Origin: Nitrospirota bacterium
GTDB lineage: Bacteria; Nitrospirota; Thermodesulfovibrionia; Thermodesulfovibrionales; UBA6898
Direction of reading: 5' to 3'
Length of the DNA stretch: 59,603 bases
NCBI GenBank assembly: GCA_021811105.1
Contig: JAJZPM010000017.1
Coordinates: 1-59,603, forward strand
A program made the position numbers and the translations under genes. The notes below the pieces were generated by a model. That model saw nothing but the letters and a program-made list of their open reading frames with translations. It was not told the origin of the DNA and ran no database searches. This document shows, piece after piece, positions 36,169 to 47,592 of the stretch; position 1 is the stretch's first letter; every line of letters begins with the position of its first letter.

Positions 36169-37194
36169 ATGCTTGATGAACGAACAAAACAGGTTCTATT
36201 CGCGGTAATACAGTGCTACATTAACGCCCCGGGGCCGGTCGGCTCAAGGGTCGTAACGAAGAAATTCTCGTTCGGCCTTTCCCCGGCAACAATACGCAAT
36301 ATTATGTCGGACCTAGAGGAGATGGGATACCTGCAGCAGCCCCACACGTCAGCCGGGAGGGTCCCGACAGACATAGGATACCGGTATTACGTCGACTCGA
36401 TGCGTTCCGAGAAACGTCTTATCAACAAGGACTTCCTGTTGGAGCTAAACAGGAAACTCGAACTTCTCAAGAAGGACATCAACGCCTTTCTCGACGAGGC
36501 CTCGAAGATGCTGTCCTACCTGTCTCATTACATAGGAGTCACCATGTCTCCGAACACAGGCATCACGACGCTCGACAGAATCGAGTTGATCAAATACAGG
36601 GACAGCCAGGTCGCGGTGATACTCTTCACGGACGAGGGGTTGATCAAGAACCGGATCATCTCGGTCGACGCGGCGCTCTCCCAAAGGGACCTGAACAGGA
36701 TCGCCGCGTATATCAGCTCCCATTTTTCCGGCAGGACGATCGAAGAGATCAGAAAGGTGGTCGTAAAGGAACTTGCCAGGGAGAAGGTGCTCTGCGACAG
36801 CCTTGTCGAAGAAGCGATGAAGATCTGCGGCGCGGTTTTTTCCGCCTCGCCCGGCAACGTATATATCTCCGGACTGTCCGAGGTCCTCGCCCTGCCCGAC
36901 TTCTGCGACATCGACAGGATAAAGGAACTCCTGAAGACGATCGAAGACAAGCACATCATCATCAAGCTCCTCGACAAAATCGCGGACGAGGACGGGCCCC
37001 AGGTGATTATCGGGTCCGAAAACCCGCTCGACGAGATGAAGACATTCAGCATCGTCGCAGCGACTTACAAGGAAGGCAGCAGGCCGATGGGCGCCGTCGG
37101 CATAATCGGTCCGACGAGAATGAACTATCTGCAGGCGATCTCGATCGTCGACCTGACGGCCGCCTATATCACCGAAATGTTGTCATATAAATAA
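36169..37194 (+). CDS. hrcA: Heat-inducible transcription repressor HrcA
   Basis: The 341-residue repressor binds CIRCE and controls class I heat-shock genes, folding with GroE help. The N-terminal winged helix (GSRVVTKKFSFGLSPATIRN, then MSDLEEMGYLQQPHTSAGRVPT, about 22-65), the GAF-like middle and the C-terminal PMGAVGIIGPTRMNY block are all diagnostic. The ATG lies just after the CIRCE element. It is the first gene of hrcA-grpE-dnaK-dnaJ-rsmE. Confidence 0.97.
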   Translation: MLDERTKQVLFAVIQCYINAPGPVGSRVVTKKFSFGLSPATIRNIMSDLEEMGYLQQPHTSAGRVPTDIGYRYYVDSMRSEKRLINKDFLLELNRKLELLKKDINAFLDEASKMLSYLSHYIGVTMSPNTGITTLDRIELIKYRDSQVAVILFTDEGLIKNRIISVDAALSQRDLNRIAAYISSHFSGRTIEEIRKVVVKELAREKVLCDSLVEEAMKICGAVFSASPGNVYISGLSEVLALPDFCDIDRIKELLKTIEDKHIIIKLLDKIADEDGPQVIIGSENPLDEMKTFSIVAATYKEGSRPMGAVGIIGPTRMNYLQAISIVDLTAAYITEMLSYK

Positions 37195-37205
37195 GGGAGA
37201 GTATT

Positions 37206-37838
37206 GTGGCAGAACGTGAACCCATTGATAATGCCCCTGGAGAGGACCCGGACGAGGAACTCGTTGTGGCGGAGGACCAGGAAGAGCAGACCGGGGAGGA
37301 AACTCCCGAACCGCGCCTTCCGGCCGATGCGGAGGCCCTCCAGGAACTCAACAACAAGTACTTGAGGTTATACGCGGAATTTGATAATTATAAGAAAAGG
37401 GTAAACAAGGACAAGGAAGAACTGGTGCGGTACGGCAACGAATCCCTGCTGTACGCGCTTCTGCCGGCGATAGACAACCTCGAGCTCGCGCTGAAACACG
37501 GCGCCTGCGATCCCAAGACCGGGGTGGTGCAGGGCGTCGAAATCACGCTGAAGGAACTGCAAAGGACACTCGAAAAATTCGGCCTTACGAGGATAGGAGC
37601 TGTGGGGAAGAAGTTTGACCCTGCGGTGCACCACGCGATGACCCAGGTGGAGCGGGCGGACATGGAAGAAAAAATGGTGGCTGAGGAACTGCGTGCCGGG
37701 TACCGGTATCACGACAAGGTACTGCGGCCGTCCCTGGTCGCCGTGTCGGTAAAACCGAAGAAGGCCGCAGAGGCGGAAGATGAAGACAGTACACAAAGAG
37801 CACAATACGATATAGAAGAAAACATAGAGGAGGAGTAA
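37206..37838 (+). CDS. grpE: Nucleotide exchange factor GrpE
   Basis: The 210-residue DnaK cofactor has an acidic disordered N terminus (about 1-50), a long helix ([21 protein letters not shown]) that forms the dimer coiled coil, and a C-terminal beta wing with [30 protein letters not shown]. The GTG start has RBS GGGAGAG. It is 11 bases after hrcA and 4 bases before dnaK. Confidence 0.95.
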   Translation: MAEREPIDNAPGEDPDEELVVAEDQEEQTGEETPEPRLPADAEALQELNNKYLRLYAEFDNYKKRVNKDKEELVRYGNESLLYALLPAIDNLELALKHGACDPKTGVVQGVEITLKELQRTLEKFGLTRIGAVGKKFDPAVHHAMTQVERADMEEKMVAEELRAGYRYHDKVLRPSLVAVSVKPKKAAEAEDEDSTQRAQYDIEENIEEE

Positions 37839-37842
37839 TAAA

Positions 37843-39756
<1,914 letters not shown>

Positions 39757-39774
39757 AGAAAAGGGTATAATAAA

Positions 39775-39806
39775 GGGTCCGGGGCCAGTGGCATCGGACC
39801 TTTTTT
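39775..39806 (+). terminator. Terminator-like hairpin between dnaK and dnaJ
   Basis: GGTCCG and CGGACC pair around a 13-base loop and are followed by TTTTTT. It probably ends part of the dnaK transcript, lowering dnaJ expression relative to dnaK. Confidence 0.75.
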
Positions 39807-39877
39807 ATTGCATGGCGTATGCACCGTTATGTTACGAGACAACGGGGACAGATATGCTGAAAAACATCTGATAAACA

Positions 39878-40990
39878 ATGAAAGACTACTACGAGATACT
39901 CGGGGTATCGCGGGACGCATCGGAGGCCGAACTCAAGAAGGCCTTCCGGCAACTCGCGATGAAATACCACCCGGACAGGAACCCCGATGACAAGGCGTCC
40001 GAGGAGAAATTCAAGGAAATCAACGAGGCATACTCCTGCCTGAGTGATCCGACGAAACGGGCGAACTACGACCGGTACGGTTCGGCCGAAGGACCGGGCA
40101 TGGGCGGGGCAGGATACGGTCCATTCGCGGCGGGGACCGGGTTCGGGGACGTCTTCGAGGACATCTTCGGAGATTTCTTCGGCGCCTTCGGCGGACAGAG
40201 GAGACAGAGACCTTCGAAAGGCGACGACCTCCGGTATGATCTGAACATAACCCTTTCGGATGCGGTATTCGGCATCGAAAAGATCATAGAATTTCAGAAG
40301 TGGGAGGACTGTGAGACCTGCAGGGGCTCGGGGTCGGAGCCCGGGAAACAGCCCGCGGTCTGCCCGAACTGCAGGGGCACCGGACAGATCCGGTTTCAGC
40401 AGGGCTTTTTCAGCGTCTCGAAGACCTGCGGCAAGTGTTACGGAAAAGGCAAGATCATCACCGACCCGTGCAAGGCCTGCAAGGGTCAGGGGAAGGTCCA
40501 GAAGATAAAGAGCATAAACGTCAAGATCCCTGCCGGCGTGGACAATGGCTCGCGGCTCAAAATATACGGAGAAGGCGAGCCCGGCCTGTACGGCGGACCC
40601 AAGGGCGACCTATACATCGTGCTCGGCGTTGAGGAGCATCCCTTCTTCAAGAGAGACGGAACGGAGATCTATTGCGAGGTCCCGCTTTCCTTCACTCATG
40701 CCGCATTAGGGGGGGAGATTGAAATCCCCACGCTTGAAGGCACGGCGAAGATAAAAGTGCCCGCCGGAACACCTTCCGGGCGGCTTTTCCATCTGAAGGG
40801 AAAGGGCGCGCCGAGGGTGGGCGGTCACCAGAGGGGAGACCAGATTGTCAAGGTGTACATCGAAGTACCGAAGAAACTCACCCCCCGACAGAGAGAACTC
40901 CTCGAAGAATTCGCCTCAATCAACGGCGACGAGGTCTCAAAGAGCTTTAAGGAAAAACTGAAGGACCTCTTCACCGGCGTCGAACACTGA
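39878..40990 (+). CDS. dnaJ: Chaperone DnaJ (Hsp40)
   Basis: The type I Hsp40 has 370 residues. The J domain carries HPD (31-33, in [10 protein letters not shown]), followed by a Gly/Phe-rich stretch (about 70-108), a four-repeat CxxCxGxG zinc domain ([32 protein letters not shown]) and the C-terminal substrate domains. It stimulates DnaK ATPase. The gene follows dnaK by 121 bases and rsmE begins 6 bases after its stop. Confidence 0.97.
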   Translation: MKDYYEILGVSRDASEAELKKAFRQLAMKYHPDRNPDDKASEEKFKEINEAYSCLSDPTKRANYDRYGSAEGPGMGGAGYGPFAAGTGFGDVFEDIFGDFFGAFGGQRRQRPSKGDDLRYDLNITLSDAVFGIEKIIEFQKWEDCETCRGSGSEPGKQPAVCPNCRGTGQIRFQQGFFSVSKTCGKCYGKGKIITDPCKACKGQGKVQKIKSINVKIPAGVDNGSRLKIYGEGEPGLYGGPKGDLYIVLGVEEHPFFKRDGTEIYCEVPLSFTHAALGGEIEIPTLEGTAKIKVPAGTPSGRLFHLKGKGAPRVGGHQRGDQIVKVYIEVPKKLTPRQRELLEEFASINGDEVSKSFKEKLKDLFTGVEH

Positions 40991-40996
40991 TTTCCC

Positions 40997-41716
40997 ATGC
41001 CGAGGATCTTTCTGCCCTCCGTGGACGTGCATGACGGCCCTCTTTCGATCAAAGGAGAAAAGGCGAAATATCTTTCTGCCGTGCTGCGCTGCAGGCCGGG
41101 CGACCGCCTGCTGATATACGACGACCAAGGGAACGCTTACTCGTCGAAGATCACAGGCGTCGCCGCGAGGGAAGTATTGGTCGAGCTTATCGAAAAAATG
41201 GACCGGAACACCGATTCGCCGCTCCATATCACGCTTCTCCAGGGGCTGCTCAAAGGGGAGAAGATGGACCTCGTCGTGCAAAAGGCGACCGAACTGGGAG
41301 TGCAGGAGATCATCCCCGTGGTCACCGAGAGGAGCCAACTCCGTGAGACGAGGAAGATACCCCGGTGGGCCAGGATCGCTGAAGAGGCGTCGCGCCAGGC
41401 GGGGAGGAATTCAGTCCCCCGCATTCATCAAACCGCGGATTTCGAAGGACTGCCCCCGGGACCCCCCGCAAGCGGCATTATCTTTTGGGAACGGGGAGGA
41501 GACAAACTCGGCGTAGTGCTGAAACAGTGTGGCGCCCGTGGCTCAATCTCTCTGTTTACCGGCCCGGAGGGAGGCTTCTCCGAAAAAGAAATTGCCTCGG
41601 CAGCGGAAAAAGGATTTCTCGTGGCGACACTCGGCCAAAGGATCCTCAGGGCGGAGACGGCCGCGATTACAGCGGTTGCAATCACCCAGTTCGTCCTCGG
41701 CGACCTGGGGGTATGA
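40997..41716 (+). CDS. rsmE: 16S rRNA (uracil-1498-N3)-methyltransferase
   Basis: The 239-residue SPOUT-class enzyme uses SAM. It has an N-terminal PUA-like domain (HLSAVLR-like KYLSAVLRCRPGDRL), LLQGLLKGEKMDLVVQKATELG, and the C-terminal trefoil-knot region LFTGPEGGFSEKE and LGQRILRAETA, the RsmE signatures. It commonly follows dnaJ, as here. Confidence 0.94.
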   Translation: MPRIFLPSVDVHDGPLSIKGEKAKYLSAVLRCRPGDRLLIYDDQGNAYSSKITGVAAREVLVELIEKMDRNTDSPLHITLLQGLLKGEKMDLVVQKATELGVQEIIPVVTERSQLRETRKIPRWARIAEEASRQAGRNSVPRIHQTADFEGLPPGPPASGIIFWERGGDKLGVVLKQCGARGSISLFTGPEGGFSEKEIASAAEKGFLVATLGQRILRAETAAITAVAITQFVLGDLGV

Positions 41717-41792
41717 AAATCTTCCCGACGGCGTTGCGGATATCGCGGTCTGTGATAATTCGGATATTGATGTATAATAAAAGCACAGAGAG

Positions 41793-43094
41793 ATGAATCT
41801 CGAGATATTATTTATTCTGGTCTTCCTGGTCCTGAATGGCTTCTTCGCCGCCTCGGAAATCGCCGTAGTCACGGCGCGAAAATCCTTCGTCAGGCAGCTT
41901 TCGGAAGAGGGGAACCACAGGGCCGAGGCGCTCCTGAAACTTCAGTCGGAGCCGGACAAGCTGCTTGCCACCGTCCAGATCGGGGTGACCGTCATGGGCT
42001 CCATCACGTCCGCCATCGGCGGCGCCGCAGCGGTAAAATTGCTGAAACCCCTTCTTGCCGGCTTTCCCGTTCCTTTTATCTCGTCGGCCGCCGAGGTGTT
42101 GTCGATCGGGATCACCGTCGCGGTGATCTCGTACTTCACCCTGGTTATCGGAGAACTTGTCCCCAAATCGATCGCGCTGAGAAACCCGGAAAAGGTAGGG
42201 CTCCTTGTGGCCCGTCCGATAGCCCTGATCGCGAAGGTCTCTTCCTTCTTCGTGACGATACTCACCAAGAGCAGCAACCTGATCCTCAGCCCCTTCGGCG
42301 CAAAGGCCTATTCCGAGCGCTCGTTCATCAGCGAGGAAGAGATCAAACTCCTGATAGAGGAAGGCAGGGACAAGGGGATCTTCGAGCGGACCGAGCAGGA
42401 ACTCATCCATAGCGTCTTCCGGTTTACCGATATCTCGGTGAAGGGCGTCATGGTACCCACTACCGAGATGGTCGCCTTCAGCGTTAAGGAGCCGGCTGAA
42501 ACGATCATCACGAGGATCGCGGAGGAGAATTTCTCGCGCTACCCTGTGTACGATAAAGACCGCTCCGACATAAAGGGCATCCTTTACAGTAAGGACGTGT
42601 TCAACGAACTCGCCTACAAGAGGGATGTGGCGATATCGAACCTCCTCCACTATGCCCTCTTCGTTCCGGAGAGCATGAAGATAAGCACGCTGATGCGGGA
42701 GATGCAGAAGAAGAGGCTGCATATGGCGATCGTCGTGGATGAGTACGGCGCAGTAGCGGGACTCGTAACCATCGAGGACCTGCTCGAGGAAATCGTCGGC
42801 GAGATACGGGACGAATACGACACCGAAGTCCGCGTGCAGACGCTGAAGGACGGCGCCATGCTTGTCGACGCCTCTATGGCGATCAGGGACCTCAACGAAG
42901 ATTACCATTTCGACATCCCCGAATCGAATGAATACGACACGCTAGGCGGATATCTTCTCTCAAGTTTCCAACGGCTTCCCTCGACCGGAGATACCCTGAG
43001 CACGGATTCACGCAAGTTCACGATCGTCAGCATGAAGGGCCGCCGCCTCCTGAAGATAAGGGTCGAAACCGTCCAGACACCGATCGGGGGGTAG
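41793..43094 (+). CDS. CNNM/CorC-type membrane protein (hemolysin C family)
   Basis: The 433-residue protein has a DUF21 membrane domain of about four spans (1-190, NGFFAASEIAVVTARKS at the start), a CBS pair (about 215-335; MVPTTEMVAF and VVDEYGAVAGLVTIEDLLEEIVGEI), and a C-terminal CorC_HlyC domain. Family members are linked to magnesium or cobalt efflux and membrane ion balance; they are often mislabelled hemolysins. It is a single gene, convergent with panB. Confidence 0.9.
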   Translation: MNLEILFILVFLVLNGFFAASEIAVVTARKSFVRQLSEEGNHRAEALLKLQSEPDKLLATVQIGVTVMGSITSAIGGAAAVKLLKPLLAGFPVPFISSAAEVLSIGITVAVISYFTLVIGELVPKSIALRNPEKVGLLVARPIALIAKVSSFFVTILTKSSNLILSPFGAKAYSERSFISEEEIKLLIEEGRDKGIFERTEQELIHSVFRFTDISVKGVMVPTTEMVAFSVKEPAETIITRIAEENFSRYPVYDKDRSDIKGILYSKDVFNELAYKRDVAISNLLHYALFVPESMKISTLMREMQKKRLHMAIVVDEYGAVAGLVTIEDLLEEIVGEIRDEYDTEVRVQTLKDGAMLVDASMAIRDLNEDYHFDIPESNEYDTLGGYLLSSFQRLPSTGDTLSTDSRKFTIVSMKGRRLLKIRVETVQTPIGG

Positions 43095-43143
43095 CAATGC
43101 TGACCGGAGTATCGCAGGCTGTCTGCCGCGCTGCTTATGCCGG

Positions 43144-43944
43144 CTATTTAAAACTCGTTTCCTCGGAGGGGAAGATCCCCTTTTCGACCTCTTCCCGGTA
43201 CTCCCTGACGGCCTTGAGCGCGGACTCCTTAAGGTTTGCATAGCGCTTCACGAATTTCGGCACGAACCTCTCGAACAGGCCGATCACGTCATGCAGCACC
43301 AGCACCTGACCGTCGCAATGCGGGCCTGCTCCTATGCCGATCGTGGGGATCGAGAGTTCCGCCGTGATCCTTTCTGCCAGAGCCATCGGGATCGCCTCGA
43401 GAAGAAGGGAAAAGGCGCCGGCGTCCTCCACAATGCGGGCCTCCTCGATCAGCCTGTTCGCGGCCTCTTCAGTCTTTCCCTGGACCTTATAGCCGCCCAT
43501 CCTGTGTATCGATTGCGGCGTGAGTCCGATATGGGCCATCACCGGGATGTCGGAACGCGTCATCGCCCTGATCTGATCGGCGACTTCCGCTCCTCCTTCG
43601 AGCTTTATTGCTGCGGCCCCCGCCTCTTTGAGAAACCTGCCGGCGTTCCGCACCGCGTCTGCGACACCGGTCTGATAGGACATAAACGGCATATCTCCCA
43701 CCACCATCGCGTTCTTCACTGCGCGGGTCACGAGTTTCGTATGATAGATCATCTCGTCCATCGAAACAGGGAGGGTATTTTCGAGCCCCTGCACCACCAT
43801 GCCGAGCGAGTCTCCGACGAGGATTGCGTCAACGCCGGCCTCGTCGACTATCTGGGCAAAGGGATAGTCGTAGGCGGTGAGCATCGTGATCTTCTTCCCC
43901 CCGGCCTTCTTCTTCATAAAATCCTGGATCGTCGTCTTAGGCAT
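43144..43944 (-). CDS. panB: 3-methyl-2-oxobutanoate hydroxymethyltransferase
   Basis: First committed step of pantothenate synthesis: transfer of hydroxymethyl from 5,10-methylene-THF to ketoisovalerate. The 266-residue barrel has [27 protein letters not shown], metal ligands in [33 protein letters not shown] and the late [18 protein letters not shown]. The RBS GGGAGG supports the ATG at 43944. No panC or panD is adjacent. Confidence 0.96.
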   Translation of the reverse strand: MPKTTIQDFMKKKAGGKKITMLTAYDYPFAQIVDEAGVDAILVGDSLGMVVQGLENTLPVSMDEMIYHTKLVTRAVKNAMVVGDMPFMSYQTGVADAVRNAGRFLKEAGAAAIKLEGGAEVADQIRAMTRSDIPVMAHIGLTPQSIHRMGGYKVQGKTEEAANRLIEEARIVEDAGAFSLLLEAIPMALAERITAELSIPTIGIGAGPHCDGQVLVLHDVIGLFERFVPKFVKRYANLKESALKAVREYREEVEKGIFPSEETSFK

Positions 43945-43994
43945 GATGAAGCCTCCCTAAATGGAATAATTACTAAGGGTCCACAATAATCCTG

Positions 43995-44073
43995 AAAATC
44001 TCCCCTCCCCCTCTTTGCTAAAGAGTCCCGAAAGCTTTCGGGATTTGGCAAAGGGAGGTCAGGTGGGATTTTA
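43995..44073. repeat. Imperfect long inverted repeat, TTTGCC/GGCAAA type, copy 2
   Basis: Arms AAAATCTCCCCTCCCC and GGTGGGATTTT enclose CTCTTTGCTAAA / TTGGCAAAGGGAGG and a central perfect hairpin TCCCGAAAGCTTTCGGGA. It is related to the element at 747-850 and lies upstream of panB. Confidence 0.75.
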
Positions 44074-44194
44074 CGAATCATTGTCGTCCCTATTTTGAGA
44101 CTATAATAACATTCGCATATATCTTCTTGCGCGCAATATGGCATGTTCCTACATCACAGGGTTTTTCGGCGGGTCTTATCAAGCGCTCGGGCCG

Positions 44195-44206
44195 GTATGC
44201 TATACT
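44195..44206 (+). promoter_or_regulatory. Extended -10 promoter for the DUF2301-like gene
   Basis: TGC directly precedes TATACT (44201-44206), an extended -10 box with no good -35. The ATG at 44212 begins about where transcription would start, pointing to leaderless translation. Confidence 0.45.
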
Positions 44207-44211
44207 TCAGT

Positions 44212-44838
44212 ATGGGCGAAAGAGAGTTTTACCAGCCGCTTACCAGGGAAGACAAGATCACGGTGGTTCTGTACCGGACGGGAATATTTCTGTCGACTGT
44301 GATCGTCTGTGCAGCAGCAGCCGTTGCAATGTTCGCCTTCGAAAACCCGGATCTCTTCGATACGCGGATAATCTATTCCGGTCTTGCGGCCGATCTGCTG
44401 CTCCTCGCCCTCTACTTCAGCGTCGGGCTGAGCGTCTTCTTCATCCATCTCTATGTCGGAAAATTCCACAGGATCCTCAAGAAGATCTATTACCTTGCCG
44501 CGGCGTGCCTTGTCATTCTCTTCCTCCTTGGCAAGGGAAACCCCGCTGCCGTGCTCTTCGGCGGCCGCCCATACGGCGCATTTCTCCTGATCCCCATCTC
44601 GCTCTGTCTCGGGTTCGTGACCGCCAAAGAAGCGTTTTGCTTCCAGCTTACAGAAGGATATCTGTTAGCCTTTCTCATGCCTGCATATATCTTCTTTTAC
44701 TCGGCAGGCCTCTTCAGCCAAAAGAATGCCTCCTATGGTCTCGCCCTGATTGCCGGACTGCTCCTCCTTTTCATGTTCCGGAAAGTTTTTCAGCCGGCAC
44801 ACTACGATATCGGGGACAAGTCGGCGTATCAACCCTGA
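44212..44838 (+). CDS. Multi-span membrane protein, DUF2301-like
   Basis: The 208-residue protein is mostly hydrophobic, with about seven spans after a short cytoplasmic start (MGEREFYQPLTREDKITVVLYRTG). FSVGLSVFFIHLYVGKFHRILKKIYY resembles the DUF2301 family of integral membrane proteins, whose role is unknown; the match is from memory. I start at the ATG at 44212, the first residue of the conserved block. No ribosome binding site precedes it, and the -10 box is 5 bases away, consistent with a leaderless mRNA. Longer in-frame starts at 44143 and 44197 are possible. Confidence 0.65.
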   Translation: MGEREFYQPLTREDKITVVLYRTGIFLSTVIVCAAAAVAMFAFENPDLFDTRIIYSGLAADLLLLALYFSVGLSVFFIHLYVGKFHRILKKIYYLAAACLVILFLLGKGNPAAVLFGGRPYGAFLLIPISLCLGFVTAKEAFCFQLTEGYLLAFLMPAYIFFYSAGLFSQKNASYGLALIAGLLLLFMFRKVFQPAHYDIGDKSAYQP

Positions 44839-44921
44839 TCCGGGAACATAAGTCCTAAATGCAGAAGCCTCAAACCGGAGACGGGGGAAATGCCTCGGGT
44901 TGAGTTTTGGCCCGGCGGTTG

Positions 44922-44951
44922 TTGACACTCGGAGAACAGAAGCTGTAGAGT
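44922..44951 (+). promoter_or_regulatory. Candidate promoter of the second radical SAM gene
   Basis: TTGACA (44922-44927), 18 bases, TAGAGT (44946-44951), about 75 bases upstream of the ATG at 45026. The -10 match is only moderate. Confidence 0.45.
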
Positions 44952-45025
44952 ATAAAAGACACGGTCAGTCCCTGCAGGCAACGTCACCCGCGGGTGTGAT
45001 CCGGAACAAAAAAGAAATCATTCAC

Positions 45026-46534
45026 ATGCATATACTTCTTGTCTATCCGGAATATCCGGACACGTTCTGGAGCTTCAAATACGCTCTAAAATTCATCTCG
45101 AAAAAGGCGACCCTTCCTCCGCTCGGACTTCTCACCGTTGCCTCGATGTTGCCGGCGGAATGGGAGAAGAAGCTTGTCGACATGAATGTGGAGAAACTGC
45201 GGGACAGCGACATTCTCCGGGCGGACTATGTTTTTCTCAGCGGCATGTCGATACAGAAGGAATCGGCAAAGGCAGCGATACGGCGGTGCAAGGAACTCGG
45301 CGCCACTGTCGTCGCCGGCGGGCCTCTCTTTACTGCCGCCCCTGAAGAATTCGGGGACGTCGACCACCTCGTTCTCAACGAAGCAGAGTTGACCCTTCCT
45401 CTTTTCCTTGCGGACCTCGCGCAGGGCAAGGCCCGCAGGATCTATGACGCGGACGGCTGGGCGGACGTCAGGACCACCCCTGCACCGCTACTGGACCTCG
45501 TCGGCACGAAATACTACGCGTCGATGAATATCCAATATTCCCGCGGCTGCCCGTTCGACTGCGAGTTCTGCAATATCACGGTGCTCTACGGCAGGATGCC
45601 GAGAACCAAGGACAAAGAGCAGGTGATCGCGGAGCTCGAAAATATCTATGCGCGGGGATGGAGAGGCGGGGTCTTCTTCGTAGACGACAACTTCATAGGC
45701 AATAAGGCGAAGCTGAAGAGGGAGGTCCTTCCTGCGATCATCGAATGGATGGAGAAGAGGGACCGGCCGTTCACACTCTCGACCGAGGCCTCGATAAACC
45801 TCGCCGACGACAGGGAACTCATGGACCTTATGGTCATGGCCGGTTTCGACACCGTCTTCGTCGGCATAGAGTCCCCGAACGAGGAGAGCCTGAACGAGGG
45901 CGGAAAGGTCCAGAACAAGAACCGCGACCTCATCGCCTGTGTTAAGAAGATCCAGAAGGCAGGGCTGGAAGTGCAGGCCGGTTTCATAGTCGGCTTCGAC
46001 AAGGACCCTGCGTCGATATTCCATCAGGTGATCCGTTTTATTCAGGAAAGCGGCATCGTCACCGCCATGGTCGGCCTGCTGAACGCGCCTAGCGGCACGC
46101 ACCTCTACCGGCGACTGGAGAGAGAAGGAAGACTGCTCCATGCCCCGACCGGCGACAACACGGACTGCACGATCAACTTCATGCCCAAGATGAACTACAA
46201 TGCCCTCATCAGCGGATACAGGGAAATCGTCGACACGATCTACTCCCCGAAGCACTACTACGCCAGGGTCAGGCGTTTTCTCAGGGAATACCGGCCCGCG
46301 CAGTCTTCGTCGTATCATTTCCGTTTCAATTACGTCAAGGCCGGGATCAAATCAACGGTCCGCCTCGGGATAATCGGCAAGGAGCGTTGCTATTACTGGA
46401 AGCTTTTCTTCTGGTCGCTTTTTACGAGACCCCGCCTCTTTCCCCTCGCCATCACCTTCTCTATCTATGGATACCATTTCAGGAAGATCTTCGAGAAACA
46501 CTTCAAAGTGATCGACGGCGAGCGGTTTGCCTGA
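45026..46534 (+). CDS. B12-binding radical SAM protein with C-terminal DUF4070-type domain
   Basis: The protein has 502 residues from the ATG at 45026. The N-terminal cobalamin-binding fold (about 1-150) starts MHILLVYPEYPDTFWSFKYA and includes VAGGPLFT. The radical SAM barrel has C175, C179, C182 (SRGCPFDCEFC, the normal CX3CX2C), FVDDNFIGNK and FVGIESPNEESL. The C-terminal region of about 130 residues, with the PKHYYARV segment, resembles the DUF4070 extension. Unlike many hopanoid-type relatives it stands alone, so the substrate is open. It differs from the protein at 2132-3655 in cluster spacing and neighbours. Confidence 0.88.
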   Translation: MHILLVYPEYPDTFWSFKYALKFISKKATLPPLGLLTVASMLPAEWEKKLVDMNVEKLRDSDILRADYVFLSGMSIQKESAKAAIRRCKELGATVVAGGPLFTAAPEEFGDVDHLVLNEAELTLPLFLADLAQGKARRIYDADGWADVRTTPAPLLDLVGTKYYASMNIQYSRGCPFDCEFCNITVLYGRMPRTKDKEQVIAELENIYARGWRGGVFFVDDNFIGNKAKLKREVLPAIIEWMEKRDRPFTLSTEASINLADDRELMDLMVMAGFDTVFVGIESPNEESLNEGGKVQNKNRDLIACVKKIQKAGLEVQAGFIVGFDKDPASIFHQVIRFIQESGIVTAMVGLLNAPSGTHLYRRLEREGRLLHAPTGDNTDCTINFMPKMNYNALISGYREIVDTIYSPKHYYARVRRFLREYRPAQSSSYHFRFNYVKAGIKSTVRLGIIGKERCYYWKLFFWSLFTRPRLFPLAITFSIYGYHFRKIFEKHFKVIDGERFA

Positions 46535-46671
46535 CCGGGCGTTTCGGTTTTTCCGAAGGCCACGGCGTTATGGCGCAAAAAAGTGCGGGAAAATCTGTTA
46601 AAATAAAAAGAAACTTCCGCCAGTGAATAAGCCCTTTTAAAAAATATTAGAATTCAGGAGAGATTCATTCT

Positions 46672-47529
46672 ATGCATCGCCGGGACAGCCTCTTAGAGGA
46701 CCGAGGGACTGTTGATCGAAGAAGGGCAATGTTTGTCCTGCCGGCGGTCTGCCTTTTGCTGTCGGTACTCGCGTTCCCGGCGACCTCCAGCGCGAAGAGC
46801 GTTCCGTCTCCCTGCAGGATTTATCATCCGAGCGACGACAGGATCGAGAGCGAATGCCGGCGGATGAAAAAGGGCGAGACACTCGAGAGTCTTTTCGGGG
46901 GAAGATGGACCGATGTCGCACGCTTCAACAGAATAGACAGGCGGCATACCTATCCCGGCATGCCGATCAAGGTACCGAAGAACCTCGATGATATCAGGGA
47001 CTTTACTCCTATGCCGAGAGAATACGACCCCGCGAGACAGGAACCGAAATTTATCCTGGTCGATCTCTCCGAACAGTTTCTCGGGGCATACGAATACGGC
47101 AATCTCGTCTTCTCGGCGCCGGTCGCCACCGGCGGCAAAGACAACCCTACCCCGGCCGGGAAGTTCCGGGTCACTGCGATACACAGCGATCACGTATCTT
47201 CGCTTTATTATGTCGAAGATACGGACAAGCTCTATCCGATGAATTATGCGCTCAGATTCTTTATCAATCGCGACGGGGTGGCGTTCTGGATCCACGGGCG
47301 CGACATCCCGGGCTATCCCGCATCCCACGGCTGCATAGGCCTTTATGACGAGCAGATGCAGAAGAAGTACTATCACTTCCCGAAGAAGCCGGTCCTTGAA
47401 GATGCAAAAAAACTCTTTGAATGGATCATTTCTCCGCGCAAGGACGAAGGAAAATTTCAGGTCATAGAGGACGGCCCGCAGGTGCTGATCACCGGCAAGG
47501 CGCCCCAGCCGGTCCGGAAGAGAAAATAA
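46672..47529 (+). CDS. L,D-transpeptidase (YkuD/ErfK) with LysM-like domain
   Basis: The 285-residue exported enzyme has an N-terminal hydrophobic signal or anchor (about 19-40), a LysM-like segment (about 64-102: MKKGETLESLF...YPGMPIKVPKNL), and a YkuD domain (about 125-270). The catalytic signature is HGRDIPGYPASHGCIGL, with nucleophile C221 and H208/H219. Such enzymes make meso-DAP 3-3 crosslinks or attach lipoproteins to peptidoglycan. The RBS AGGAGAG fits. A truncated paralogue lies at 59218. Confidence 0.92.
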   Translation: MHRRDSLLEDRGTVDRRRAMFVLPAVCLLLSVLAFPATSSAKSVPSPCRIYHPSDDRIESECRRMKKGETLESLFGGRWTDVARFNRIDRRHTYPGMPIKVPKNLDDIRDFTPMPREYDPARQEPKFILVDLSEQFLGAYEYGNLVFSAPVATGGKDNPTPAGKFRVTAIHSDHVSSLYYVEDTDKLYPMNYALRFFINRDGVAFWIHGRDIPGYPASHGCIGLYDEQMQKKYYHFPKKPVLEDAKKLFEWIISPRKDEGKFQVIEDGPQVLITGKAPQPVRKRK

Positions 47530-47592
47530 ACCTTTCTAAAGAAAAGCCTTCCCGATCCCGTATAGCCAAAACCCTATGTGGGAAGCGCCGTC

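Noticed and set aside
39757-39877. Independent dnaJ promoter from the GTATAAT sequence after dnaK
   Set aside because: A TATAAT-like box is present at about 39765 but lies before the hairpin terminator and has no convincing -35 element.
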